Positions 1 through 6,907 are shown, counted from the stretch's first letter. The stretch: DNA of 13,529 nucleotides from an uncultured Pedobacter sp. (GCF_946479715.1 NZ_CAMLHF010000156.1:1-13529), one strand, 5' to 3'. The notes: a model not told the origin generated them from the sequence alone. Numbers and translations are program-made.

Positions 1-43
1 AAAAAAGAAAGCGGGAATAAACCAGATTGGCCACTCCCGCTTA
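1..43 (-). terminator. Rho-independent terminator of the aldo/keto reductase gene
   Basis: An 8-bp perfect stem is formed by AAGCGGGA (9-16) and TCCCGCTT (35-42) with an 18-base loop. Read on the minus strand the stem is followed at once by a T-rich run covering positions 10 down to 1. It lies about 90 bases past the stop of the minus-strand aldo/keto reductase gene, so it probably ends that transcript. On the plus strand there is no T-run after the stem. Confidence 0.75.
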
Positions 44-129
44 AATTAACGCTCTCACCACAAATATACAACTGTAAATTGGATTACCTACTAATTTTCA
101 AAAAAATTAATGTAAGCCTCTATTTTGTA

Positions 130-1038
130 CTACAACCCTTTCCTCAAATTACTATTTTCAACTGATACGTTATACAATTCATACCAATCCTGATGATCAA
201 GCTCTATGGTAAAAGCATTTACTGCGTTTCTAATTCTTTGTTCATTCGTTGTGCCAATCAGAGGCAATGCCCCCAATTTAACCAGCCATGCTACTGCTAA
301 TGATTCTATATGCACATTGTATTTAGCACTTAATTCCTCTAGCTTTTCGCGCACCTTAACAGCCTGACTATCTGTTCCGGCAGCAATTCTACCTTCTGCA
401 AGAGGCGCATAAGCCAACGGACGCATGTAACGTTGTTTGATATAATCAATTTGTCCGTTATCCAATGCCTGCATATTTAGCAGGTTTAGTTCAATATGAT
501 TGGTTACTATTGGCTTAGTTAAATAAGAAGCCAATAACTGGTGCTGAAAAACGGAGAAATTTGCTACACCAATGTTCTTAATCTTACCCGATTCTTTTAG
601 TCGCTCAAGGGTTAATGCTGTTTCTTCAAGATTAGATATTGGATCGAGTTTGTCTAATAAAAAGATATCGATATAATCAGTTCTCAAATTCTTTAGCGAC
701 TGCTCTACACTGGCAATAATATGAGCTGCTGAGGTATTATAATGTTTAACTCTAATATCAGGGCGCTGTGCATTTGGAAGCCTTAGTCCGCATTTACTAA
801 ACAGAACAACTTCTTCTCTTTTAAAAGCGCCTTCTTTTAGCAACTCTCCAAACAATTGTTCACATTTTTCAGAACCGTAACTATCGCCATGTTCAAAGGT
901 GTTAATACCCAGCTCCATGCACAAATAAAAAATCTTTTTTAAAGTAGCATCAGCATCCTTAACATCATCCCATCTGTAAAAACCATAAACTGCAGGTGAC
1001 ACTTTAGGCCCCGCATCTCCCATATAAATCTTTTGCAT
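130..1038 (-). CDS. Aldo/keto reductase (YdhF-like) with altered catalytic His
   Basis: A cytosolic NADPH-dependent oxidoreductase of the aldo/keto reductase TIM-barrel superfamily, 302 aa, a usual length. Visible motifs are GDSYG (residues 51-55, tetrad Asp52 and Tyr54), FSKCG with Lys82, the GKIKNIGVANFS segment typical of strand 6, and a late IGTTNEQRI cofactor-binding segment. The overall pattern resembles the E. coli YdhF group. The usual catalytic His in the 'LLxHRPDP' segment is replaced: here it reads LLDKLDP, putting Asp129 at the His position. The substrate is unknown and cannot be inferred. The gene is monocistronic, divergent from the DUF1622 gene, and followed by a terminator. 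The ATG at 1038 has only a weak purine stretch upstream. Family assignment is firm; catalytic competence is uncertain. Confidence 0.93.
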   Translation of the reverse strand: MQKIYMGDAGPKVSPAVYGFYRWDDVKDADATLKKIFYLCMELGINTFEHGDSYGSEKCEQLFGELLKEGAFKREEVVLFSKCGLRLPNAQRPDIRVKHYNTSAAHIIASVEQSLKNLRTDYIDIFLLDKLDPISNLEETALTLERLKESGKIKNIGVANFSVFQHQLLASYLTKPIVTNHIELNLLNMQALDNGQIDYIKQRYMRPLAYAPLAEGRIAAGTDSQAVKVREKLEELSAKYNVHIESLAVAWLVKLGALPLIGTTNEQRIRNAVNAFTIELDHQDWYELYNVSVENSNLRKGL

Positions 1039-1055
1039 ATTCTCTTTCTATAATT

Positions 1056-1063
1056 CAAATCTA
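1056..1063 (-). promoter_or_regulatory. Possible -7 promoter element of the aldo/keto reductase gene
   Basis: On the minus strand this reads TAGATTTG, an exact match to the Bacteroidota -7 consensus TAnnTTTG, 17 bases before the ATG. No convincing -33 TTTG was found at the expected spacing, so the call is tentative. Confidence 0.3.
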
Positions 1064-1129
1064 AGCATTACTTCAATCTATATAAATTTTAGTAAAAAAA
1101 TACTTACATTTTTTAAATAATTGTCTTTA

Positions 1130-1142
1130 CGCAATATTGGCG
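1130..1142 (+). promoter_or_regulatory. Motif CGCAATATT-GGCG, copy 1
   Basis: CGCAATATTGGCG begins 71 bases before the ATG of the DUF1622 gene. A nearly identical sequence with one extra A (8418-8431) begins exactly 71 bases before the ATG of the alpha/beta hydrolase gene. In both places an ATTGC follows, 49 and 48 bases before the ATG. This could be a shared regulator or sigma-factor site; chance is not excluded. Confidence 0.3.
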
Positions 1143-1144
1143 AA

Positions 1145-1175
1145 TTTTATAATTGCATCCTAAATCGTATATTTA
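1145..1175 (+). promoter_or_regulatory. Weak candidate promoter of the DUF1622 gene
   Basis: TTTT (1145-1148), a 19-base spacer and TATATTTA (1168-1175) resemble the Bacteroidota TTTG-N17-23-TAnnTTTG promoter, each box with one mismatch. It lies 25 bases before the ATG. Confidence 0.25.
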
Positions 1176-1200
1176 ATTCAAACCCTATTCAGCAATTACC

Positions 1201-1548
1201 ATGTCGCAGCTACTCCAAACTACATCCAATATCATTAGCTACGTCAGTATCGCAATCATCTGTTACGGTGCTGTGATAGGTCTATTTAAATTCATTAATA
1301 ATGAATTTGGCAGATTCAACCGATCCTTTTCATTAGAAAAAACTGTTCAGATCAAAATCGAGGTAGGGTATTACTTATTGCTTGGTCTGGAATTTCTAAT
1401 CGCTTCTGATATCATTGATACCATACTTAACCCTTCATTTGAAGATTTAGGAATATTGGCCGGCACTGTGCTTATCAGAACTGGCCTATCATTTTTCCTG
1501 AATAAGGAAATTGAGAATATCGCTAAAAACGACCCCTTAAAGGATTAA
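1201..1548 (+). CDS. DUF1622 family small membrane protein
   Basis: A 115-aa integral membrane protein. About three hydrophobic segments are visible, at residues 12-30, 56-75 and 82-100. The central GYYLLLGLEFLIASDIIDTI segment followed by DLGILAGTVLIRTGLSFFLNKEIE is the signature of DUF1622, a family of small inner-membrane proteins of unknown biochemical role. The conserved acidic and polar residues inside or next to membrane segments (Glu and Asp in LEFLIASDIIDT) might matter for transport or stability, but nothing is established. The ATG has no Shine-Dalgarno sequence. The gene is divergent from the aldo/keto reductase gene and convergent with the HxlR-type regulator, with only 8 bases between the two stop codons. 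Family call is confident; function is not known. Confidence 0.85.
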   Translation: MSQLLQTTSNIISYVSIAIICYGAVIGLFKFINNEFGRFNRSFSLEKTVQIKIEVGYYLLLGLEFLIASDIIDTILNPSFEDLGILAGTVLIRTGLSFFLNKEIENIAKNDPLKD

Positions 1549-1556
1549 CTTTCGCT

Positions 1557-1925
1557 CTATGCTTTTATCTTTTCTCGGTGATTAAGCCCCCATATCACCA
1601 AACTATCTGTTACAGGCAATACACTACTACCGTATTCAGTGATCGCATATTTTACAGTAATCGGTCGGGTATCCAGCACGGTTCTGGAAACAAGCAGATT
1701 AATTTCAAGATCATGCAACTCCTTAGATAACATTTTGGCAGAAATACCTTCTATTTCACGTTGGATTTTTTTGAAAGTATTCTGGCCATCCTTTCTATTG
1801 TTCAGGTACCGCATGATCCTCAGTTTCCATTTTCCACCAAGTATTTCCAGGCTATCACGAATTGCTGATAGTTCCTGCTCACAGGTTGCCTCCTTTATAT
1901 TTCCGTTGATATTTATTGTTGCCAT
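1557..1925 (-). CDS. HxlR-family winged-helix transcriptional regulator
   Basis: A 122-aa DNA-binding protein of the HxlR/YodB/HypR family. Diagnostic features are a single N-terminal Cys15, the LEILGGKWKLRIMRYL helix (about 28-43), the ISAKMLSKELHDLEINLLVSR recognition helix and start of the wing (about 62-82), and the PITVKYAITEYG beta-wing (about 89-100). Several family members sense quinones, aldehydes or hypochlorite through a conserved N-terminal Cys; Cys15, the only cysteine, sits in that place, so redox sensing is plausible but inferred. I chose the ATG at 1925. A TTG two codons upstream would extend the frame but sits directly against the palindrome and is less likely. No typical divergent target gene is present. 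The 42-bp palindrome just before the start suggests autoregulation. Confidence 0.9.
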   Translation of the reverse strand: MATININGNIKEATCEQELSAIRDSLEILGGKWKLRIMRYLNNRKDGQNTFKKIQREIEGISAKMLSKELHDLEINLLVSRTVLDTRPITVKYAITEYGSSVLPVTDSLVIWGLNHREKIKA

Positions 1926-1931
1926 ACTCAA

Positions 1932-1973
1932 ATGGGTTAACTAAAGGTAACTAGTTACCTTTAGTTAACCCAT
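1932..1973. promoter_or_regulatory. Perfect 42-bp palindrome, probable operator of the HxlR-type regulator
   Basis: Every base of 1932-1952 pairs with 1953-1973 with no spacer (centre CTAG). Inside it are four copies of the half-site TAACTA: forward at 1938 and 1948, reverse at 1952-1957 and 1962-1967. The two copies on each arm are offset by exactly 10 bp, one helical turn. It begins six bases upstream of the regulator's ATG and ends two bases from a candidate -7 promoter box, so bound protein would cover the transcription start. Operator function is inferred from place and symmetry. Confidence 0.75.
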
Positions 1974-1975
1974 AA

Positions 1976-2007
1976 CAAAAATAAACTATTGCCTCCTAAT
2001 TTTGAAA
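1976..2007 (-). promoter_or_regulatory. Candidate promoter of the HxlR-type regulator gene
   Basis: On the minus strand, TTTC (2007-2004) is followed by a 20-base spacer and TATTTTTG (1983-1976). The second element matches the Bacteroidota -7 consensus TAnnTTTG exactly; the first matches three of four bases of the -33 TTTG. The predicted start falls inside the palindrome at 1932-1973, the arrangement expected for repression of its own gene. Confidence 0.45.
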
Positions 2008-2123
2008 TACAATTTTATATACTAGTCAAAAAGGTATGCAAATCAGGAAAATATTTCGCTGGATTTTTAGATTAAAAAGTCGTTACAGCAAGCTCTCTAG
2101 TTACTACCATATCAGAAACATTA

Positions 2124-2933
2124 TTAAGTAAGCTCATCTGCATCTTTAGCAGGCTTATCTTCCTTTGGATGCAGCTCTACCGACGGTTGCATAAAAGGTT
2201 TCAACAGATCAATTGGTACCGGGAAAATCGTTGTTGAGTTGTTCTCTGTCGCAATTTCACGAAGTGTTTGCAGGTAGCGTAAGGTAAGTGCGCTTGGCTG
2301 TTCGCTTAAGATCTTTGCCGCGTCCGACAAACGTTGTGAGGCCTGGTATTCTCCTTCGGCAGAAATCACTTTTGAACGCCTTTCACGTTCTGCCTCTGCC
2401 TGTTTAGCCATTGCCCTTTGCATTTCCTGAGGAAGGTCTATTTGTTTTACCTCAACTGCCGTTACCTTTATCCCCCAGGGTTCCGTTTTCAGATCAATGA
2501 TCTGTTGCAGGTGCAAATTTATCTTATCGCGTTGCGAGAGCAGATCATCAAGTTCCGACTGTCCCAGTACGCTACGCAATGTTGTTTGCGAAAACTGAGA
2601 AGTAGCCGTTAAAAAATTTTCTACCTCCACTACCGCTTTTTGAGGGTCTATTACCCTGAAATAGATTACAGCATTAACCTTTATAGATACATTGTCTCTT
2701 GTAATCACATCCTGGGGCGGTACATCCATAACTATAATACGCAGCGATATTCTTACCATTTTATCTATAAAAGGAATCAAAAGAATCAGCCCGGGCCCTT
2801 TTGCACCTCTGTCCAGCACCCTACCCAGGCGAAAAACAACTCCACGTTCATATTCACGCAGGATACGGATCGCGCTGGAAAGTACGATGACGGCAAAAAA
2901 GATGAGCACTATAATAAACACATTGTAATACAT
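2124..2933 (-). CDS. Slipin (stomatin-like SPFH/Band 7 membrane protein)
   Basis: A 269-aa membrane-anchored SPFH protein of the bacterial slipin group. One N-terminal hydrophobic segment (about residues 4-22) is followed by the SPFH domain with [13 protein letters not shown] (about 26-38), [38 protein letters not shown] and a helical segment rich in Ala, Glu and Arg ([13 protein letters not shown]), predicted to form a coiled coil. It ends in a short charged tail. Slipins assemble into membrane microdomains; in archaea the partner NfeD protease cleaves the stomatin homologue. The nfeD-like gene lies directly upstream, 28 bases away on the same strand, so the two are almost certainly co-transcribed. 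The start at 2933 is fixed by a strong AAAAGGAGG sequence five bases upstream. Confidence 0.95.
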   Translation of the reverse strand: MYYNVFIIVLIFFAVIVLSSAIRILREYERGVVFRLGRVLDRGAKGPGLILLIPFIDKMVRISLRIIVMDVPPQDVITRDNVSIKVNAVIYFRVIDPQKAVVEVENFLTATSQFSQTTLRSVLGQSELDDLLSQRDKINLHLQQIIDLKTEPWGIKVTAVEVKQIDLPQEMQRAMAKQAEAERERRSKVISAEGEYQASQRLSDAAKILSEQPSALTLRYLQTLREIATENNSTTIFPVPIDLLKPFMQPSVELHPKEDKPAKDADELT

Positions 2934-2938
2934 AAAAA

Positions 2939-2947
2939 CCTCCTTTT
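2939..2947 (-). promoter_or_regulatory. Strong Shine-Dalgarno sequence of the slipin gene
   Basis: The minus strand reads AAAAGGAGG then TTTTT and ATG. A full GGAGG at optimal distance is unusual in Bacteroidota and absent from most genes in this window. Confidence 0.7.
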
Positions 2948-2961
2948 AGTTAAAAATAGAA

Positions 2962-4248
2962 TTATATGGCACGCCCTATCGGCTCCACAAATAAAGTAAG
3001 CCCCTTAACCTTAATTACTTTTACCAGCTCACCTTTATTAATTTTTCCTTTCGTTGATTCTGCTGTCCACACTTCTCCATTTACCTGTAGCTGCCCCTGC
3101 GGATCAAGCTGACTCAGCGTTTCTCCGGCCTGCCCCAGTAAACTATTGATCCCTGTAACTGTTTTGAGTCGCTGTGCCCTCAAGCCTAAAACTATTACAC
3201 ACAGAAAGAAAGCAGCACTTAATACAGTAACTGAAATAACCACTCCCGTAGATATTTTAATCATATCTAAGGAAGAACTTGATTTGAACAGCATTACCGA
3301 ACCGAGAAACAACGAAACCACACCTCCAATTGCCAACACTCCATGGCTAACCACCTTAATTTCGAGCAGAAAAAGCACCAGAGAAAAAACGATCAACATT
3401 AATCCGGCGTAATTAACCGGTAAGGTATTCATGGCATAAAAGGCCAGAATCAGGCTAATCACACCAACTACCCCCGGAAGCACTGCCCCGGGATTAAACA
3501 ATTCAAAATATATTCCTGCCATCCCCAGCATGAGTAAAACATAAGCAACATCGGGGTTACTGATAAAGTCAAGCAGTTTCTCCGAAGCGCTCATCTCTAC
3601 ATATTGAATTTTTGCTCCTTTTGTATGTAATGTAGCATTGCCGGAGTTTAATTCTATATTTCGTCCGTCTATTTGATTAAGTAATTCATTTTCATTCGCA
3701 GCGATATAGTCGATTACTTTCTTACTGAGTGCCTCATTCTCGGTAATGGACAAACTGTTTCTAACTGCATCTTGGGACCATTCGAGATTGCGTTTTCGTT
3801 TTTCTGCAATACTTCGGATAAATGCGACAGCATCATTTGTGGCTTTTACATTCATCACTGAATCTGTCTTACCTACCAGGTTCACAGGATGAGCCGCACC
3901 AATATTGGTTCCGGGTGCCATGGCGGCAACATGAGCTGCAAGAGTAATGAAAACTCCGGCAGAACCAGCATGTGAACCGGATGGGGAAACGTAAACTACT
4001 ACTGGAACCGGCGACGTCAGAATATCGCTAACAATAGTACGTGTAGATTGTAGTAAACCTCCTGGTGTATTCAGCTGAATTACCAGACATGTTGCCTTTT
4101 CCGTTGTTGCCTTTTCAATTCCGTTATGTATAAAGGACGCCGAAACCGGATTAATTACACCATCAATCTTTATCACCACAACCCTTTGTGCGTTTAACAT
4201 CAACGGGAAACAAGTTAGAAAAATCAAGAACAAAATCTTATTTTTCAT
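2962..4248 (-). CDS. NfeD-family membrane-bound ClpP-class serine protease
   Basis: A 428-aa long-form NfeD protein. An N-terminal signal segment (MKNKILFLIFL to about residue 20) leads into a ClpP/crotonase-fold protease domain (about 22-190). LNTPGGLL (59-66) shapes the oxyanion region and GSHAGSAGVFI carries the probable nucleophile Ser96, equivalent by motif to Ser97 of the archaeal 1510-N protease; the general-base Lys should lie near residues 140-155. Five hydrophobic segments follow (about 234-252, 257-272, 282-298, 303-321, 332-355), then a C-terminal OB-fold NfeD domain (about 370-424). It is expected to act with the slipin encoded just downstream in membrane protein quality control. 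I prefer the ATG at 4248 because it starts a clean signal peptide; an in-frame TTG at 4296 would add 16 residues before it. Confidence 0.93.
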   Translation of the reverse strand: MKNKILFLIFLTCFPLMLNAQRVVVIKIDGVINPVSASFIHNGIEKATTEKATCLVIQLNTPGGLLQSTRTIVSDILTSPVPVVVYVSPSGSHAGSAGVFITLAAHVAAMAPGTNIGAAHPVNLVGKTDSVMNVKATNDAVAFIRSIAEKRKRNLEWSQDAVRNSLSITENEALSKKVIDYIAANENELLNQIDGRNIELNSGNATLHTKGAKIQYVEMSASEKLLDFISNPDVAYVLLMLGMAGIYFELFNPGAVLPGVVGVISLILAFYAMNTLPVNYAGLMLIVFSLVLFLLEIKVVSHGVLAIGGVVSLFLGSVMLFKSSSSLDMIKISTGVVISVTVLSAAFFLCVIVLGLRAQRLKTVTGINSLLGQAGETLSQLDPQGQLQVNGEVWTAESTKGKINKGELVKVIKVKGLTLFVEPIGRAI

Positions 4249-4317
4249 ACGATTAGATCCATTACTCGTGCAATATATAAATATACTGAAAATCAACCCC
4301 TTATTATTCTTTTTTTA

Positions 4318-4345
4318 GTCATATTAAAGGTAACTTTAATATGAC
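4318..4345. promoter_or_regulatory. Inverted repeat in the nfeD-like/CBS divergent region
   Basis: GTCATATTAAAG (4318-4329) and CTTTAATATGAC (4334-4345) are perfect 12-base arms around GTAA. It lies 52 bases upstream of the CBS gene and 70 upstream of the nfeD-like gene. It contains TAAAGGTAACT, which also occurs in the palindrome before the HxlR-type gene, so it may be a second operator of that regulator. As RNA it would form a 12-bp hairpin with a GNRA-type GUAA loop, so a transcript-level role is an alternative. Confidence 0.5.
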
Positions 4346-4381
4346 CAACCTATTGAAATATTACTACCCAAATCTGCTACA

Positions 4382-4389
4382 GAAAGGAG
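4382..4389 (+). promoter_or_regulatory. Strong Shine-Dalgarno sequence of the CBS gene
   Basis: GAAAGGAG ends seven bases before the ATG at 4397. With the slipin gene this is one of only two clear Shine-Dalgarno sequences in the window, and it fixes the start of the CBS protein. Confidence 0.65.
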
Positions 4390-4396
4390 TTCAATT

Positions 4397-4831
4397 ATGG
4401 GAAAAGTTAGAAACATCTTACAAGAAAAAACCAGTTCTACAATTTTTGTAAGCCCAAACACTACAGTCTTTGAAGCGTTGGAATTAATGTTTAAGAAAAA
4501 CATCGGATCGCTTCTGGTTATGGATCATGAAAAATTCATTGGAATTTTCACGGAAAGAGATTACGCCAGAAAAGTAATCCTAAAGGGTAAATCTTCAAAA
4601 GAAATGAAGATCAGCGAAATCATGACGGAGAATCCCCTTACCGTATCTTCCGATAATACAATTGAAGAATGTATGTGGCTAATGACAAATAATTTCATCA
4701 AACATTTGCCTGTTATTGACGAGGGTAGGCTAAGTGGCATCATCTCTATTGGCGATGTAGTGAAATATATCATTGAAGAGCAAAAGTTTATCATTGGAAA
4801 TCTGGATCATTACATTACCAGCACCAGATAG
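4397..4831 (+). CDS. Two-CBS-domain protein
   Basis: A 144-aa soluble protein made almost wholly of a tandem CBS (Bateman) module. CBS1 spans about residues 10-66 (TVFEALELMFKKNIGSLLVM then FIGIFTERDYARKVI) and CBS2 about 72-130 (VSSDNTIEECMWLM, FIKHLPVIDEGRLSGIISIGDVVKYII). No catalytic or DNA-binding domain is attached, so it is probably a free-standing adenine-nucleotide sensor. Members of this short family occur widely in Bacteroidota and Proteobacteria, usually without a known partner. It is divergent from the nfeD-like/slipin operon, sharing a 148-base promoter region with an inverted repeat, which hints at joint control but does not prove it. Confidence 0.93.
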   Translation: MGKVRNILQEKTSSTIFVSPNTTVFEALELMFKKNIGSLLVMDHEKFIGIFTERDYARKVILKGKSSKEMKISEIMTENPLTVSSDNTIEECMWLMTNNFIKHLPVIDEGRLSGIISIGDVVKYIIEEQKFIIGNLDHYITSTR

Positions 4832-5002
4832 CACGATCATCCAGGTAACAAAAAGAGCTATATGTTAATAATATTTCTTTACCAGAAGATCGATACGATA
4901 AGCACATACCTTTGGTCATTTTTTTGAAAAAGGATTTACAAAAATGGAAGAAAGACAGATAACTTTTTTTATTTTCGGCCCACATCTGCTTTTTAGAAAT
5001 AC

Positions 5003-5347
5003 ATGAAACCTCCTTTTACCTGCTTATACTACCTGGAAAATGATTCCGATTGCTTATTGGAAGTGAAACGTAATGACCTGCTTGCAAATGCAGACATTGC
5101 TGACATATTCAGATGGCTGTATATAAACAAACAGACACTTGAAATTTCATCCCTGGTTTTCCGTTCAATGGATTCATCGGGCGAGGTGCAGGAACGTTTC
5201 TTTGACCAGGGTTATTTAAAATTTAATGATCAAACGGGCACTTATATTGAGAAATTTAATTCTGCACAGCATCAGCTTGAAAATAAAACAGGATTACCTC
5301 TTTCGGATGAACTGCAGCATACAATAACAAGCTACCTTAATCTGTAA
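5003..5347 (+). CDS. Hypothetical protein (114 aa), unrecognised
   Basis: I do not recognise this family. The product is a soluble, mildly acidic 114-aa protein with no signal peptide or membrane segment. It has two cysteines near the N-terminus (Cys7, Cys17) and alternating hydrophobic patterns (ISSLVFRSM, GYLKFND) suggesting a small alpha/beta fold. The stop codon lies only seven bases from the stop of the convergent ADP-ribosylglycohydrolase-fold gene. The reading frame is open over its whole length with ordinary codon use, which supports a real gene. No Shine-Dalgarno sequence is seen. The ATG overlaps the stop of a 20-codon upstream frame in the pattern ATGA. Confidence 0.6.
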   Translation: MKPPFTCLYYLENDSDCLLEVKRNDLLANADIADIFRWLYINKQTLEISSLVFRSMDSSGEVQERFFDQGYLKFNDQTGTYIEKFNSAQHQLENKTGLPLSDELQHTITSYLNL

Positions 5348-5354
5348 GCCGATT

Positions 5355-6899
5355 CTATTTATGAGCCATTATCCCATCAATGGCTTTATCACTATAGGCT
5401 ATGTAATCCCATGCCCTTAGATAGTACCCATTTTTAGGATTCAAAACCTCAATTTTTATATGATGCTTGCCATTGGGTAATTGATAGCGCCAGCAAATTT
5501 CATGTCTCCTGGTTCTGTAAGCGGTAGGTAAATGAGCAGTCTCTATCATCTGACCATCAACATATACTTTGGCCTTAAGTTCGTAATCGTCCAAATTCTG
5601 ATCATTTTTTCCGGCATTGCCACGCAAAACAAATCCAGTTCCTTCAAAATCAAACTCATAAACACCATCAATATTACGGTTAAGTGGCTCTTTTGCTACA
5701 GGATAAATTCCCTCAAAACCTTTCTCCAACCGCACCACCTCTGGTTTTTGCACCTTAATAATTACCTCCGCATCACCTACTTTACCGTTGTTGGCAGCAA
5801 TTGCTTTCAGTGCATGCTGATAACTTGTTTCATACACTTTATTTAAAGACATATTTGTGTATTTGAAGTTCAGATCCTCACTACCATTCAATCCTTTTTT
5901 CCAGTAATGCGGAATTTTACTGTAACCTAGTATTGTTCCCAAAATCCCTCCAACGGTAGATGGGTTACAATCAGAATCCTGTCCGGAACGCGTAGCTATT
6001 TCTAAAGTCCTTGTATAGTCTCCTTTTCCGTAAAGCAGTCCCATTACCACATAGGCAGAATTGACTTTTGCATCAATATCAAACGGACTGAATATGCCCT
6101 CAGGACATCCTGATTCTTCTGACCATTTCTTCTGAACCTCATACCAGGTCTGCTTCCAGTCGTTTGGATATTTTTTATGCCATTTGATTACATCAGCAAT
6201 ACATTTATAGAAATCACTTTCCTTTGGTATGGTTTTCAGGGCTTCATTCACTACGTAATTCACATCATCAGATAAAAAAGCTAAACTGTACATTGCCCCA
6301 ACATAAACCCCGCCATACCATCCATCACCATAATTCATAATGTGGCCAACTTTATCACTTAAAGAGCTTGCAGAATTTGGCATTCCCGGATGCATTAATC
6401 CCGCAAAATCTGCTTCAATCTGATAGTCAATATCGTCAGCATGTGGGTTATTTAGCCAATGTCCGCTTTGTGGTGCTTTTATTCCATTAAGAATATTATA
6501 ACGGGCGGCCTGGTTTGCATGCCATAAATTATATGAAGCATTGGCAAAGGCATTTGCAAATGAATCAACAGGAGCATCAAAACCTGCTCTTTCCAATACT
6601 TCTACAAACGTAAGGTCCATATAAATATCATCATATAAATCCGGCCATTCCAGCATCAGTTTTTTAACATATCCTTCTCCCCATGGGATTACCTGATAAT
6701 CTTGTATAAAAGTACCATTGTGTCTGAACTCTGTATAACTTCCAAAGCTCACCCCGATAGTTTGGCCTGCCCAGCCTCCTTTTATTTTATCACGTAATTT
6801 CTCTTTTGTGAATGTTACTGTTTCTTTCTTGTCCTGCTTAATGGTATATGCAGACATCAAGAGCGCCATTATAAGTCCAGGGATTAGTAATTTTTTCAT
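5355..6899 (-). CDS. Secreted ADP-ribosylglycohydrolase-fold protein
   Basis: A 514-aa protein with an N-terminal signal sequence (MKKLLIPGLIMALLMSAYTI), so it acts outside the cytoplasm. The ADP-ribosylglycohydrolase (ARH/DraG) fold covers about residues 30-360: KIKGGWAGQTIG at the start, the first metal motif YDDIYMDL (Asp90, Asp91, Asp95), and the late motif SGQDSDCNPSTVGGILG (Asp308, Asp310). Compared with classical ARH enzymes, the Ser/Thr residues beside the acidic ligands are changed (Ile92, Cys311), as in a subgroup of secreted Bacteroidota proteins. The C-terminal 120 residues form a beta-rich region resembling a carbohydrate-binding module. The real substrate is unknown: ADP-ribose conjugates or a glycan-derived N- or O-glycoside are both possible. 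It is the last gene of a three-gene operon, eight bases after the GDPD gene. Confidence 0.85.
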   Translation of the reverse strand: MKKLLIPGLIMALLMSAYTIKQDKKETVTFTKEKLRDKIKGGWAGQTIGVSFGSYTEFRHNGTFIQDYQVIPWGEGYVKKLMLEWPDLYDDIYMDLTFVEVLERAGFDAPVDSFANAFANASYNLWHANQAARYNILNGIKAPQSGHWLNNPHADDIDYQIEADFAGLMHPGMPNSASSLSDKVGHIMNYGDGWYGGVYVGAMYSLAFLSDDVNYVVNEALKTIPKESDFYKCIADVIKWHKKYPNDWKQTWYEVQKKWSEESGCPEGIFSPFDIDAKVNSAYVVMGLLYGKGDYTRTLEIATRSGQDSDCNPSTVGGILGTILGYSKIPHYWKKGLNGSEDLNFKYTNMSLNKVYETSYQHALKAIAANNGKVGDAEVIIKVQKPEVVRLEKGFEGIYPVAKEPLNRNIDGVYEFDFEGTGFVLRGNAGKNDQNLDDYELKAKVYVDGQMIETAHLPTAYRTRRHEICWRYQLPNGKHHIKIEVLNPKNGYYLRAWDYIAYSDKAIDGIMAHK

Positions 6900-6907
6900 C
6901 TTATTTT

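Noticed and set aside
1639..1944. Plus-strand frame opposite the HxlR-type regulator
   Set aside because: Antisense shadow; the minus-strand product matches its family throughout.
2097..2104. Extra CTAGTTAC matching the inner arm of the HxlR palindrome
   Set aside because: A single 8-base half-site without its mirror near the end of the slipin gene; too short to call an operator.
2036..2131. A 31-codon plus-strand frame (MQIRKIFRWIFRLKSRYSKL...), very basic
   Set aside because: No ribosome site, no clear promoter, and it runs into the 3' end of the slipin gene on the other strand. Probably chance in AT-rich DNA.
2418..2999. Plus-strand open frames opposite the slipin gene
   Set aside because: The minus-strand slipin frame has complete family motifs; the opposite frames show no recognisable protein and are shadows.
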